Shown in pieces: positions 1 to 9,030 of a DNA stretch of 64,000 bases; the first letter of the stretch is position 1; every line of letters starts with the position of its first letter. A program made the translations under genes and the position numbers. The notes under the pieces are model-generated. The model ran no database searches. It had not been told where the DNA came from and saw nothing but the letters and a program-made list of their open reading frames with translations. Source of the stretch: Bacteroidota bacterium (GTDB taxonomy: Bacteria; Bacteroidota; Bacteroidia; Bacteroidales; SZUA-534); the NCBI GenBank assembly GCA_003250355.1, contig QKGS01000037.1, positions 29,826 to 93,825 of the forward strand, written 5' to 3'.

Positions 1-804
1 CTTTTCACTAACCCCTGAAAAGAAAAAAAGTTCATTAGTTAAATCTTTAGATATATTATCAACAAATTCATAAAGTGACATGTCGTAACTTTTGTCAAGC
101 GCCTTGTAGCGCTCAGAAAACATCACCTTTAGATTGGTGTAGCCATACTTTTCTTCGAGTTCTGAACGAATAAATGGACATAGGTTATCATCTTCTATTA
201 GCCCAATTTCAATCATCTGTTTAATTTTTGGACTTGTTTCAAAAAAATTAGATTTACCATACCTGTTTGGAAGATAGGATAAAGACATAATTTTAGAGTT
301 TATTTCTGTAAAGGCTTCATGTTCAATATCTATAAGGATATCTTTAATTTCAGAAGTAATGTTTTTATCTCCTTGGAAAATTTTTGTGGCACACTCAAGT
401 TCTTTGAAATGTCTTGTTCTAATTAATTCAAACACATATTTAGCTTTCAAACGAGAATCGAAGGATAAGTAATCTTTTTGTAAAAAAAGTTTTATAGATT
501 GTGTATGATATAACTTGCTAAGTTCTGCAGCTTTAATGAAGTTGTAAGACTTCAAATTGAGTGGGATACAGAACAGTAAAGGAGAGTTTTGTCTTTCTCT
601 ATTTCTTTCTTGGTTAACTACATCTGTACTAAGAGCATTAAATTCTTTTTTTGTGAAATCATTTAGAAATTTCATACTCGATATAAAGCTACTCTTTCCT
701 GAATTATTTTTTCCTGTCAGTATATTAATGGCACCAAAGTCAATTTTTACAGTATCTTTAAATAACTTATAATTGCCTATACCAAAAGATGTTATTTTTT
801 TCAT
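1..804 (-). CDS. AAA-family (RecF/OLD-like) ATPase, C-terminus outside window
   Basis: The reading frame is open from an ATG at 804 to the window edge (268 codons). Residues 31-38 read GKNNSGKS, a Walker A loop. It follows a short beta-strand segment (FGAINILTG), as in RecF, OLD and SMC-like ATPases where the nucleotide site is near the N-terminus. The Walker B, signature and any fused nuclease domain would lie beyond the left edge, so the effector activity cannot be told. The sequence after the Walker A is rich in Lys, Glu and Phe and has no other motif I recognise. A 16-bp palindromic motif identical to one in the WYL-regulator promoter sits 26 bp upstream (830-845), which suggests shared regulation. 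Such ATPases are common in anti-phage systems; that role is inference here. Confidence 0.8.
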   Translation of the reverse strand, partial: MKKITSFGIGNYKLFKDTVKIDFGAINILTGKNNSGKSSFISSMKFLNDFTKKEFNALSTDVVNQERNRERQNSPLLFCIPLNLKSYNFIKAAELSKLYHTQSIKLFLQKDYLSFDSRLKAKYVFELIRTRHFKELECATKIFQGDKNITSEIKDILIDIEHEAFTEINSKIMSLSYLPNRYGKSNFFETSPKIKQMIEIGLIEDDNLCPFIRSELEEKYGYTNLKVMFSERYKALDKSYDMSLYEFVDNISKDLTNELFFFSGVSEK

Positions 805-829
805 GTTCGAAATTTTATTTAAAAATATA

Positions 830-860
830 AAAACATATTTATGTGTAAGAATATTTTGTG
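830..860. promoter_or_regulatory. Putative WYL-type operator upstream of the ATPase gene
   Basis: AAAACATATTTATGTG at 830-845 is identical to the copy at 14044-14059 in front of the WYL regulator. Its core ACATA-TT-TATGT is a perfect inverted repeat. A degenerate second copy (AAGAATATTTTGTG, 847-860) follows, mirroring the tandem arrangement at the WYL gene. The site lies between the ATPase start (804) and the stop of the next gene (883). The regulator assignment is inference. Confidence 0.5.
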
Positions 861-882
861 TTTATATGTAATGTTAAATTAT

Positions 883-2739
883 TTAATACTTCTGGTTTAC
901 TCTTGATTTTAGCTCTTTCCTGTCGCTACTACGAATTTTTCGTTTAAAGTTTCCGTTCATAAGAAAAGCAAGTTTAACCACAGGGTAAGCATTCCCACTT
1001 AAATCGAAGTATGTTTTTAGTTCAAAATCCACAGCAACTGGAGCAGCAAAAAAATGTCGGTTAATTGATAAACAGAATTGCTCAGGGGTATAGGGCTGCA
1101 TTATAGCAGAATCAGAATAGCATATTCCTGCTTTCACCTGATACTTTCTCTTAAAACCGACAACCATATTTAATTCATGATTGTCAGGCATATAGCTTTG
1201 TGTTATTTCATTATTGGCAGGATATGGCTGAGAGTGAAATGTATAGATATACTGAAAACCAAACAGGTTTGCTTTCGATTTATCTTTACCGGTGGCAGTT
1301 AATGATTTCTTAATACCGTATTTTCGATATATACCAAATGATACCGCTGGTATTGCATGAAAGTTCCATTGGTCATGGTTAATGCCGTTGTTGAAATTAT
1401 TATGATTAGTCTGAGCTGCAACGCCAAGCTGTAATGCCCACAAATGTGGACGGTCGAGTTTTAAGTTGTTCAACTCTTTGCGGTATAGTTTATGAATAGC
1501 TTTTTCTCTTAACTTTTTATAGCTATTGTTTTCAGGACACACTTGAAGACTGTAGTTGATTTTTGAAGTGCAGCCCTTGTAGTTCCCGTTCTTATACTCA
1601 TATTTTGCAGAAATATAATGAGTGTTTGCTTTTACATCTTCAACCTTCTCGGTATACTTTTTAAAACTATTAGCATCTACATACCTGAATTGCTTTAAAT
1701 CGTTGTATGCAGAGTTAATTTTTGACAATACCTCACTCTTTATAGCAATATCAAGTTGATTGGCATAGTATGCAAATGCTTCTTTTTCAATTTTAGCAAC
1801 TCTTTTTTCATGTTTCTCTTTTGTATCTGGTAGTAGAATAATCATATCCTTTATGCAACTAACTGCATCGCTGAAACGGTATTCCAGAGAAAGGAGTTCC
1901 GATTTGTTTAGCGAGTGTTGCTCAAATGCTTCTGCAGATTGCAATTCACCTTCTAACACCCGCTCTTCTGTAGGAAATTTAAGCTTTAAACGTCTGAATT
2001 CAACCAAAGCTTGTTTGAATTTTTCCTGAGCAAGTAGTTTCTGAGCATTACTTATCATTAATTCATTTTCGGCTGAATGTAATGCTGCATGCAGGTTTTT
2101 TATTTGTGAGCCTGCATTGGCCAACATACTAGTAAGTGTACTATTGCTATATCCTGTAGCATTAAGAATTACCCATTGTGATTTAATAACCTCTAGTCGC
2201 TTCTCAAATAAACTAATGTCATGGCTTAATGTTGCTGTATTGCGATCTGGGTTATATAGTTGAAGGTCACTTGAAATAAGCTTAAGTTTTGAAAGTATAA
2301 CTGCATCTAGTTTTCTTGCAAATTCGCTTTTCTTAATGGAAATAACCCCATGTAAAGTTTGTTGGCTTTTGCTGTAGAAAAAATCGGGTGTAATATCAAA
2401 TAAGTCAATATTTGTTTTCACCTGAGTGTTTAAACTAAATTCTTCTGAATACCCACTATTTGTAGTCTCGTTAATTACTAATTGAGAACTGGAACTTATT
2501 GAACTGGCAATATTGCTTGTTAACTGCTGTTTAAGGTATAACTGTAGCTCTTCTTTGTATTGAGCTGCCTTCCTGAGCTTTACATTTTTCACTGAACTAT
2601 AAAATGTATAGTACTCTTCTTGTGGAAATAGTTTTTTTCTTTCGCTTTTATTAACCCACGCAGGAAGTTGCTCATCTGCTTTTTTAGCAAATAATGAACC
2701 GGCAATAAGCATTGATATACATAGTATAGTAAATCTCAT
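883..2739 (-). CDS. Exported LPP20-like protein with helical repeats and a C-terminal beta-rich domain
   Basis: An N-terminal signal peptide is visible (about residues 1-18, ending SLFA). Next comes a 'LPAWVN...YYTFYSSVKN' stretch like the start of LPP20-type or FlgT-N-like domains found in many Bacteroidota exported proteins, where a short peptide precedes a domain that handles SIKKSEF-type strands. Residues about 150-420 are strongly helical with TPR-like spacing and several Lys/Glu-rich segments. The last 180 residues alternate aromatic and polar residues, as in outer-membrane or beta-sandwich domains. No catalytic motif is seen. It may be a periplasmic or outer-membrane-associated scaffold. 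Nothing in the sequence links it functionally to the neighbouring ATPase. The function is unknown. Confidence 0.6.
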   Translation of the reverse strand: MRFTILCISMLIAGSLFAKKADEQLPAWVNKSERKKLFPQEEYYTFYSSVKNVKLRKAAQYKEELQLYLKQQLTSNIASSISSSSQLVINETTNSGYSEEFSLNTQVKTNIDLFDITPDFFYSKSQQTLHGVISIKKSEFARKLDAVILSKLKLISSDLQLYNPDRNTATLSHDISLFEKRLEVIKSQWVILNATGYSNSTLTSMLANAGSQIKNLHAALHSAENELMISNAQKLLAQEKFKQALVEFRRLKLKFPTEERVLEGELQSAEAFEQHSLNKSELLSLEYRFSDAVSCIKDMIILLPDTKEKHEKRVAKIEKEAFAYYANQLDIAIKSEVLSKINSAYNDLKQFRYVDANSFKKYTEKVEDVKANTHYISAKYEYKNGNYKGCTSKINYSLQVCPENNSYKKLREKAIHKLYRKELNNLKLDRPHLWALQLGVAAQTNHNNFNNGINHDQWNFHAIPAVSFGIYRKYGIKKSLTATGKDKSKANLFGFQYIYTFHSQPYPANNEITQSYMPDNHELNMVVGFKRKYQVKAGICYSDSAIMQPYTPEQFCLSINRHFFAAPVAVDFELKTYFDLSGNAYPVVKLAFLMNGNFKRKIRSSDRKELKSRVNQKY

Positions 2740-2800
2740 AATAGATAATTTAGTTATATAATTAAAAGAGTAAAATTGAGCTATAGCTTAGTAACTATAG

Positions 2801-2941
2801 TTAAAACTGGTTCCAGAATTCTTCGCTTTGCTGGTCCGGATCAAGGTCGTCGTTGTAGCAATCAAAGTAGTCTTCGTAACCATTATAATTGCTGTAAGTA
2901 GCGTTGTTTTCTTCGTGCAAGTCTTCAAAAATATCGTCCAT
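2801..2941 (-). CDS. Small acidic 46-residue protein (hypothetical)
   Basis: An ATG at 2941 opens a 46-codon frame ending TAA at 2801-2803. The peptide begins MDDIFEDLHEENN and ends EEFWNQF. It is very rich in Asp, Glu, Tyr and Asn, with one Cys and no basic residue apart from a single His. It lies divergent from the 3097 gene across a promoter region carrying four TGTGCA/TGCACA boxes. The composition is far from random for this AT-rich DNA, which favours a real gene. An acidic partner, antitoxin-like or DNA-mimic role is conceivable but not shown. Translation is unproven. Confidence 0.4.
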   Translation of the reverse strand: MDDIFEDLHEENNATYSNYNGYEDYFDCYNDDLDPDQQSEEFWNQF

Positions 2942-2984
2942 AATTATTTTGTTTTAATATTATGGTACGAAGGTATAGGGTTGC

Positions 2985-3056
2985 TGTGCATTGATTGTGC
3001 ATAGCCTTGTTTTGCTTTGCTGTGCACATAGTCTGCACACAATGTATGCAACTTTG
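2985..3056. promoter_or_regulatory. TGTGCA box array and -7-like element in a divergent promoter
   Basis: TGTGCA occurs at 2985-2990, 2996-3001 and 3021-3026. Its complement TGCACA occurs at 3023-3028 and 3034-3039. An ACTTTG (3051-3056), resembling the Bacteroidota -7 box, follows 11 bp after the last box and 41 bp before the 3097 start codon. A similar layout (TGTGCA, then TACTTTG) precedes the repeat-protein gene at 10891. This may be a shared operator. Confidence 0.35.
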
Positions 3057-3096
3057 AATTAGCAAACAGAAAGTGAAACCATAAAAACTTACAGCT

Positions 3097-4020
3097 ATGG
3101 CTTATATAACACAAGCAAACCTGAAACGAATTATTTATAGAAGTAGTATTAAAGAAATGAGGTTACAGGGTAAAGTTTATAAGCTACCTATTTACTTTTT
3201 TAGTAAGTATGAAGAAAATGCTTTGTTAGCTATTCAGGAGTTATTAAAAGATCCTGATGTATATTTCAGAGATTTATATATTCCGTATGAAAAGGAATAT
3301 ACTTATACTTTTGCGAGAGAGGTTGTGGCTCCTGCATATCACCATTCACCAACGTGTTCCCGTTTAAAAGCTCATTTTGAAAATTATCTTATCCCAGAAG
3401 AAATAAAAATAAAGGGTCCCGGTGCCGTTGAGAAATTTAGAAAATGGTTTCGAAGTATAGAACATTTAGTTGAAGATAATCCAAAAGCCTTTGAAATGAG
3501 GTGGCGTATTACTATGGGAGATGTGCCAAAGCCGGTTTTTAGAAGAAATACTGGAGCTTTGGAATTCTGTAATTATTCTATTGAGGATTTGGAAAAAGAA
3601 ATAAATAAGCTAATAAAAGCTGCAGGAAAGTTTTATTATAACAACCAAAAGAATACAGCTATACTACGCCGTTTTTCAAAACTGACTTTTTTAGCAAAAA
3701 TGAATGAAGATATCAATAATAACAATACCGGATATTCAGACAAAGAGGTTAAGGAATTACTAAGATATTACGATGATACCTTTAAGCAACCTTTAAAAAA
3801 TTTGCTTATTGAATACTACAGGCTCAAGTTTAATCCTGATATAAAAATGGACGGCAAATTTTTAGAAGCTTTAGGGTTTAAAGAATGTTCATGTTGTGTA
3901 AAGCACAATAAGGATAATAATTCCGATAGTATTAATTTATGTACAGATTTTTTGCCAAATACTAATAAAAGCTCGGGTTTATCTGACAATTATAACAACT
4001 ATTTGAACAGTGTGGCTTAG
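3097..4020 (+). CDS. Hypothetical protein with a YHHSPTC motif
   Basis: The protein has 307 residues, no signal peptide and no membrane segment. It is basic and Tyr/Lys-rich, and probably cytosolic. The most distinctive stretch is AYHHSPTCSRL (about residue 80), a His-Cys pattern reminiscent of small metal-binding motifs, but no second ligand pair is obvious apart from a CSCC near residue 264. The last 40 residues are Asn/Ser-rich and look disordered. I do not recognise the family. The 3' end of the gene (3979-4020) is repeated at 5172-5210, on the far side of the macro-domain gene. This shows that the gene once ended directly against the CHAT gene's stop codon and that a cassette has since been inserted. 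It is transcribed away from the 46-residue acidic gene. Confidence 0.6.
   Translation: MAYITQANLKRIIYRSSIKEMRLQGKVYKLPIYFFSKYEENALLAIQELLKDPDVYFRDLYIPYEKEYTYTFAREVVAPAYHHSPTCSRLKAHFENYLIPEEIKIKGPGAVEKFRKWFRSIEHLVEDNPKAFEMRWRITMGDVPKPVFRRNTGALEFCNYSIEDLEKEINKLIKAAGKFYYNNQKNTAILRRFSKLTFLAKMNEDINNNNTGYSDKEVKELLRYYDDTFKQPLKNLLIEYYRLKFNPDIKMDGKFLEALGFKECSCCVKHNKDNNSDSINLCTDFLPNTNKSSGLSDNYNNYLNSVA
3979..4020 (+). repeat. Direct repeat copy 1 flanking the macro-domain cassette
   Basis: These 42 bp form the last codons of the 3097 gene. They match 5172-5210 except for one substitution (CTGACA versus CTGACC) and a 3-bp AAC deletion. The final 22 bp are identical between copies. The 4017-5063 gene borrows its TAA stop from this repeat (4017-4019). 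Confidence 0.9.
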
Positions 4021-5063
4021 GTAGATTTTTCTAAGAGAAATGAAATTAATTTGTCATTGGTGTATTCAGAAACTCTTAAAACAGCAATAATAATTGCAAC
4101 GGCATCGATAAGATTTAAAAGTTGTGTTGAATTATGAGCACCATAATTGCCGCTAGTCTGCAATAATCTTAAATAAGATAAAATCCATGGTTTGTCTTTG
4201 AGAATTTTGTCTTGAACATTTATGATTCTTGAATTTAGATTCATAGACTTTGTATCTAATTCAGGATGCCATATATTTACTAAGAACTCTGTACATTTTT
4301 CAGCAAATATTCTCCCGCTAATTGCTATGCTTTTTGCAGAAGGAGGATTTGAGCTTAGTAAACTACATAGCTCTTCAATTCCATCTTGGATTCTATCATC
4401 AAAATCATTACGTCTTATATCAAGCTCTGCTTTTGTAGCAATTAGAAGTTCTTTTTCGTAGTTATTTATGGGTTCTTGATTTATGCCAAAGAAGGTATCT
4501 ATGGCATTAGCTAGGCTTGCCGCTGCTTCAATATTATAAGCAAATAAGCGCACGGTTTTTAGTTTATTACTCCTTTTGCTCCAATTCTTGATTATTCCTA
4601 CTAGCTTAGTCGTTGCTTCATGATAATGTATCTGTTGCTTTCCTGTACCTAAAATTGGCAAAGAGATTGATTCTATATTTAAGAACTCAATTTTTTCAAT
4701 TATTCGCTCAATTATTGAATAAGCTTTATGAAAATCACTAAGAGTATTTGGATCATTTTTAGATTTGGCTATTTCTAATACCCATAGTCGCTTAAACGCT
4801 TCGGTACTTGGTGAATTGAAATCATATAACCCACGAGAAATACAAATGCTGCCTTCTGGTATTTTATTTGTAAATGAAATATTAAACTTTTCTTTGATTT
4901 TTCCTAAAATAGTTCCAGTAGTTGGGAAATAGCTAGCCTGAAAGGCTGATACTAAAAGTACATCTGAATAAACACTGGTAATGTCACCACCATAGAATTC
5001 TAATAATAATGGCTCTGCTCCTTCTCTTGGAAGCTCTGTTATATTAAAAAGATATTTGCTCAT
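4017..5063 (-). CDS. Macro-domain-like protein fused to a DUF4145/HEPN-like domain
   Basis: The protein has 348 residues. The N-terminal half has hallmarks of a macro-type ADP-ribose-binding fold: GGDIT (25-29), a hydrophobic strand LLVSAF (36-41), and LPILGTGKQ (136-144) followed by a helix. The C-terminal half is helical and ends with SGNYGAHN (304-311), the Asn-x-x-x-His signature of DUF4145-type domains, a group often placed near HEPN nucleases. The combination suggests a cytosolic effector that senses or processes ADP-ribosyl nucleotides and may be toxic. That role is inference. The gene lies between two imperfect direct repeats and reads opposite to the 3097 gene it has invaded, so it appears to be a single-gene cargo. 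A stand-alone enzyme with no defence role is an alternative. Confidence 0.55.
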   Translation of the reverse strand: MSKYLFNITELPREGAEPLLLEFYGGDITSVYSDVLLVSAFQASYFPTTGTILGKIKEKFNISFTNKIPEGSICISRGLYDFNSPSTEAFKRLWVLEIAKSKNDPNTLSDFHKAYSIIERIIEKIEFLNIESISLPILGTGKQQIHYHEATTKLVGIIKNWSKRSNKLKTVRLFAYNIEAAASLANAIDTFFGINQEPINNYEKELLIATKAELDIRRNDFDDRIQDGIEELCSLLSSNPPSAKSIAISGRIFAEKCTEFLVNIWHPELDTKSMNLNSRIINVQDKILKDKPWILSYLRLLQTSGNYGAHNSTQLLNLIDAVAIIIAVLRVSEYTNDKLISFLLEKST

Positions 5064-5171
5064 ATATTCTACATAAATTTATCACTATAAGTACTTTTAA
5101 AGGTTTGGTTGCATTGGCTTTTAATTGTTTGTCTTCGCATATAAGACTACTCTCAATAGGTTTTTTGATGG

Positions 5172-5210
5172 TTATCTGACCATTATAACTATTTGAACAG
5201 TGTGGCTTAG
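5172..5210 (+). repeat. Direct repeat copy 2 flanking the macro-domain cassette
   Basis: This copy duplicates the 3' end of the 3097 gene (compare 3979-4020). It abuts the stop codon of the TPR-CHAT gene, whose TTA begins at 5211. The 1,190 bp from 4021 to 5210 therefore behave as an insertion that duplicated about 40 bp. No transposase or terminal inverted repeat is visible inside. Confidence 0.85.
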
Positions 5211-8200
5211 TTATTCTAATAATACAAAAGCAGCCCAGTAATATGGTTCATATTTGTTTCGCATAATCTTTTGAGTTTCCCTGAACGATGTACCGATATT
5301 ATTTGATTCCAGTAATTTGGAATAAAATAGTTCCATAAATTCGGCGGTTTCTTTATCCGGAACTTGCCACAGGCTCATAATTATATTTTCAACCCCTGCC
5401 ATTTTAAAAGCTCGCTGTAAGCCATAAACCCCTTCACTACCTTTAATATCGCCCAAGCCAGTTTCGCATGCCGATAATACTACAAGCTTTGTATTAAACA
5501 GGTTCATGTTTGATATTTCGTAAGCAGTAAGTATACCATCGTCAACTCCTTCTGGTATTTCTTTTCCTTGCCATGCATTATTGCCACCTGCCATTATTAA
5601 GCCTGAACGTAGTAAAGGGTTGTCAGCGGTTTGAAAAACAGGCTCTACACCCAATAACTGCATAGGTTCTCTTTTTTTCTTTTCAGGGTCAGGGAAAAAG
5701 AAGCCATGTGTAGCTATGTGAATTATTTCAGGAGAGTTATTGCCCGATAAAGCTTTAAAAGCTTCTTCCACACCTTCGCTACCTGAATATAGGGTTGTAC
5801 TTATATTATTAGCCTTGAACATATTGTTAATGTTTTCTGCCTCAGTCATCGTTCCTTGTAAGTAGTTCCAAGTTCCTCCTCGTAAAGAGTCATTTATGCT
5901 CATATTGCGAAGTGCAAACATGTCAGGCTCAGTTTTTGAATAACCACTAGCTATTTGTTGAAGTTTGGTTGTGTCGGTATTGTAGTTCAAGCCTCCGAAT
6001 AATGTAACTTTACAATTTTTAAAATCAAAAGGCGTTTTCTTTTCTAAAATAGTTTTGGTTGAAATTAATTGAACTAATTCATATTTGTCAGAAAGTAGTA
6101 ATGAGTCATTATATGGTAAGGAAGCAAAAGAAACTCGATTCAATAAACCAGATGGTGAATAGTATATTTTTGATTTATTACTTAAGCTAGAATCAACTTT
6201 TCCCCAAATAATACTGCTTATTTTATTCTCTTCAGTTTTTGTTGTTGCAACAATTGCACCTCTTTGTCGGTAAGCTAACTTGCTGTTAGGGTTAAAATTA
6301 TTTATGTTAGAGTTTTTTAGTTCTGATTCTTTGAAAATAGGTAACATAATTGGAGTTTCTGATTTAGAATCAATTATTAAAGCGCAATATTGGATAATAA
6401 TATCCATGTTTTGATTATAATAAGGAAAGACAATAAATTCAATTGCAACTTCATTTATTTTGAGTTTCTTTTTTATAGATATCCAATCATATTCTTTTGA
6501 ATTCGTGTTCTTTTTATCGCCATAATACTCGTCAAGTATAAAACTATTGGAGTTTTTAAAATTGTTAATACTGTCAATATTTGATATGTACCTATTAAAT
6601 CCTATTCTTGAGAATAGAGCTAATGAATTTATATACAACCTTTCATTATATACTTCGGAGGCAATTTTAGAGTTAGTTTTATTTGGTATTACAGCTGATG
6701 AGTAATATTGTTCCCAATAGCTATTAGCATAAGTTATAAACTTATCAGTTTTGTATGTTATTGATATTGCTTCTGCAATTTGTTTTTTTACAATACCTAA
6801 TGATTTTAGTGCATAAGTATAGGTTGAATCAGAGTTTTCTAAGAACGAATAAAGGGTAACCATATTGTCTAATGCATCTAGCTCATGTTTTAATGATTTT
6901 GTTTTAGGAGCGTATTCTAAAGCAAATTTATTGTAAAATAGTCCTGAATCAATGCACTGTTTAGTTTCTGAGCTTATAGGTTGTCTTTCAATTGTTGAAA
7001 TATAATGACGAACAATACCGATGTTGCTAAGAACCCTTTGGTGTACGTTATTTGCTGTCTTAAGGGATAGTTTAAGATAAGCTAGGGCAGAATCTGGTTT
7101 TTCGTGTAGGATTCCTACATTATGATATGCACTAGAAATTGTTTCTCTGTCATTAAGCTCTTTTGCTAATTCTAATGCTTTTAGTGAACTTTTTATTGCG
7201 CTTTTATTATCTCCAATATTACTATATGTCCTAGTAGTATTTATGTAGTATGTTAATTCTCCTTCCCTATCATTGTTCTTTTTGTATAGAGTCAGAGCTT
7301 TGTTATGATATTCTAAAGCCTCTTCATTTAGTTTTAGGTTATCATAGACTAACCCTATATTACTAAGGCATATTGCTTTTTCGGGTTCCATTTTTAGGCT
7401 ATCAAAAATCATCAATGATTTTTGATAGTTTATAATGGCTTCGTTTAGATTTCCTTGATTGTAATTGTCAAGGCCTACACTTTGATAGGAGATTGCAACT
7501 CTTTCATAATCATGGATTTTCAAACATGTTTCTATCGATTTATTTGAACAATTTATTGCTTTAGTATATTGAAAAAGTTGGCTGTAGTGCATTGATAACA
7601 AGTCATAACATTCAATTTCTTTGTTTCTATCCCCAACTCTTTTGTAATATTCTAAAGCTTTCTCAACATATATTCTAGTATCATCATGGTTATTGCTCTC
7701 ATGAAGTAGCCATCCTATCTTAAGATTACATGAAGCTATGGCTTCTAAATCGCCTTTTTGATAGTAGATAGGAATCGTTTTGTTAAAATAGTATATGGAA
7801 GAATCAATATTATTCAATGCTGCATAGTTTTTTGCAATTTCATAATAGTTATTTTCAATATTTTTATCTGCTCTATATTTTAGACTTTCTTTATAGTATA
7901 ATATTGCTTTTTGGTACTGTTCTATATCACTATGATTTTTTGCAATGAGCCAATACTTTGTATCCAAACCATTGTTTGTGTTATTTTGAATATCGTAATC
8001 TATTGACTTTTTTAAATGGATATTTGCACTATCATGCATATTAAGTTTGTTGTAACAGGCACCAATAAATGAATGAGTGAAAGCTATATCCAATGAGTCC
8101 CCAATGCTTGCTTGATATAATAACAATTCATTATATATATCAATAGCCCCAATGTAGTCTTTCATAAATAAATATTGATGAGCTATATTATTATTGCAAA

Positions 8201-8969
8201 ATGAAACTTCGTAGTTATTATTTAGGCTTTGCCATAATGACTTTGAATCAATAAACTTATTTATCGCCTTTTTATAGTTTTCTAATTCAGAATATAACTT
8301 CCCAAGTTCATAATAACTTGTTGCTCTTGTTTTTTCGTATCTATTATAAACGAGAAGGCTTTTTTCCAACTTTCTAATGCTTCTGTAGAGGCTATAGGTT
8401 TTAGAATATGTGTTAACAATTTTAACTGAAGAGTTTATGGATAAATCTTCGATATTAGAATTAGATGCTATTTTAAAAGCTTTAGTGTATTGAATTTCTG
8501 CTTTTTTGTAATCATTAATTTGCTCATATAATTCACCAAGTTCAATAAGGAGTTTTGATTCAGATTCATTGTTATTACTTCTTTTATAATGTGAATATGC
8601 TTTTTTAAGGTATGGAGTGCTTTTTTTAATATCATTAAAGTGGTATTTATATATAAAACCAATGTTTGCATTGGCAGGTGCAGATATCTTAAGGATATTT
8701 TTGCCCTTACAATAATAACACTTATCTAAAGTAGATAAAGCTTTGTAATAAAATGCCATAGCTGAGTCCTGATTGGTTTGATGTAGGTTTCTTCCTATAT
8801 TGAGGTAAGCATCTGCAATCTTAATATTATCTTCTGAGGTGTTGACAATATTGTGTAAGGAATCGATGTTAATTTTATTTTGCGCATGGCAATTTAAGTG
8901 GTTCAAAAATAAAAATGCTGCAAACATCGATATTATTAACCATCTGAGAGAAGTATTTTTTAAGGACAT
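5211..8969 (-). CDS. Exported TPR-CHAT caspase-like protease
   Basis: The protein has 1,252 residues. A signal peptide (about 1-29, hydrophobic core AAFLFLNHL) precedes roughly sixteen tetratricopeptide-like helical repeats spanning residues 40-750, recognisable by recurrent A-x-x-x-Y/A-x-x-x-A-x-x spacing. Residues about 990-1252 are a CHAT domain of the caspase/separase clan: IHIATHGFF with catalytic His near 1088, and LSACETG with catalytic Cys near 1168. TPR-CHAT proteins use the repeats for partner binding and the CHAT domain as a Cys peptidase. The export signal is notable, because well-studied TPR-CHAT effectors are cytosolic. The gene is divergent from an exported caspase (61-bp gap), so the two probably share a promoter region and perhaps a proteolytic pathway. 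Substrates are unknown. Confidence 0.85.
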   Translation of the reverse strand: MSLKNTSLRWLIISMFAAFLFLNHLNCHAQNKINIDSLHNIVNTSEDNIKIADAYLNIGRNLHQTNQDSAMAFYYKALSTLDKCYYCKGKNILKISAPANANIGFIYKYHFNDIKKSTPYLKKAYSHYKRSNNNESESKLLIELGELYEQINDYKKAEIQYTKAFKIASNSNIEDLSINSSVKIVNTYSKTYSLYRSIRKLEKSLLVYNRYEKTRATSYYELGKLYSELENYKKAINKFIDSKSLWQSLNNNYEVSFCNNNIAHQYLFMKDYIGAIDIYNELLLYQASIGDSLDIAFTHSFIGACYNKLNMHDSANIHLKKSIDYDIQNNTNNGLDTKYWLIAKNHSDIEQYQKAILYYKESLKYRADKNIENNYYEIAKNYAALNNIDSSIYYFNKTIPIYYQKGDLEAIASCNLKIGWLLHESNNHDDTRIYVEKALEYYKRVGDRNKEIECYDLLSMHYSQLFQYTKAINCSNKSIETCLKIHDYERVAISYQSVGLDNYNQGNLNEAIINYQKSLMIFDSLKMEPEKAICLSNIGLVYDNLKLNEEALEYHNKALTLYKKNNDREGELTYYINTTRTYSNIGDNKSAIKSSLKALELAKELNDRETISSAYHNVGILHEKPDSALAYLKLSLKTANNVHQRVLSNIGIVRHYISTIERQPISSETKQCIDSGLFYNKFALEYAPKTKSLKHELDALDNMVTLYSFLENSDSTYTYALKSLGIVKKQIAEAISITYKTDKFITYANSYWEQYYSSAVIPNKTNSKIASEVYNERLYINSLALFSRIGFNRYISNIDSINNFKNSNSFILDEYYGDKKNTNSKEYDWISIKKKLKINEVAIEFIVFPYYNQNMDIIIQYCALIIDSKSETPIMLPIFKESELKNSNINNFNPNSKLAYRQRGAIVATTKTEENKISSIIWGKVDSSLSNKSKIYYSPSGLLNRVSFASLPYNDSLLLSDKYELVQLISTKTILEKKTPFDFKNCKVTLFGGLNYNTDTTKLQQIASGYSKTEPDMFALRNMSINDSLRGGTWNYLQGTMTEAENINNMFKANNISTTLYSGSEGVEEAFKALSGNNSPEIIHIATHGFFFPDPEKKKREPMQLLGVEPVFQTADNPLLRSGLIMAGGNNAWQGKEIPEGVDDGILTAYEISNMNLFNTKLVVLSACETGLGDIKGSEGVYGLQRAFKMAGVENIIMSLWQVPDKETAEFMELFYSKLLESNNIGTSFRETQKIMRNKYEPYYWAAFVLLE

Positions 8970-9030
8970 GGTAAATACTCGTTAAGTTTTGCTAAAGGTT
9001 ATTAATTTTATGGAGTTATAGTTTTCCGTC

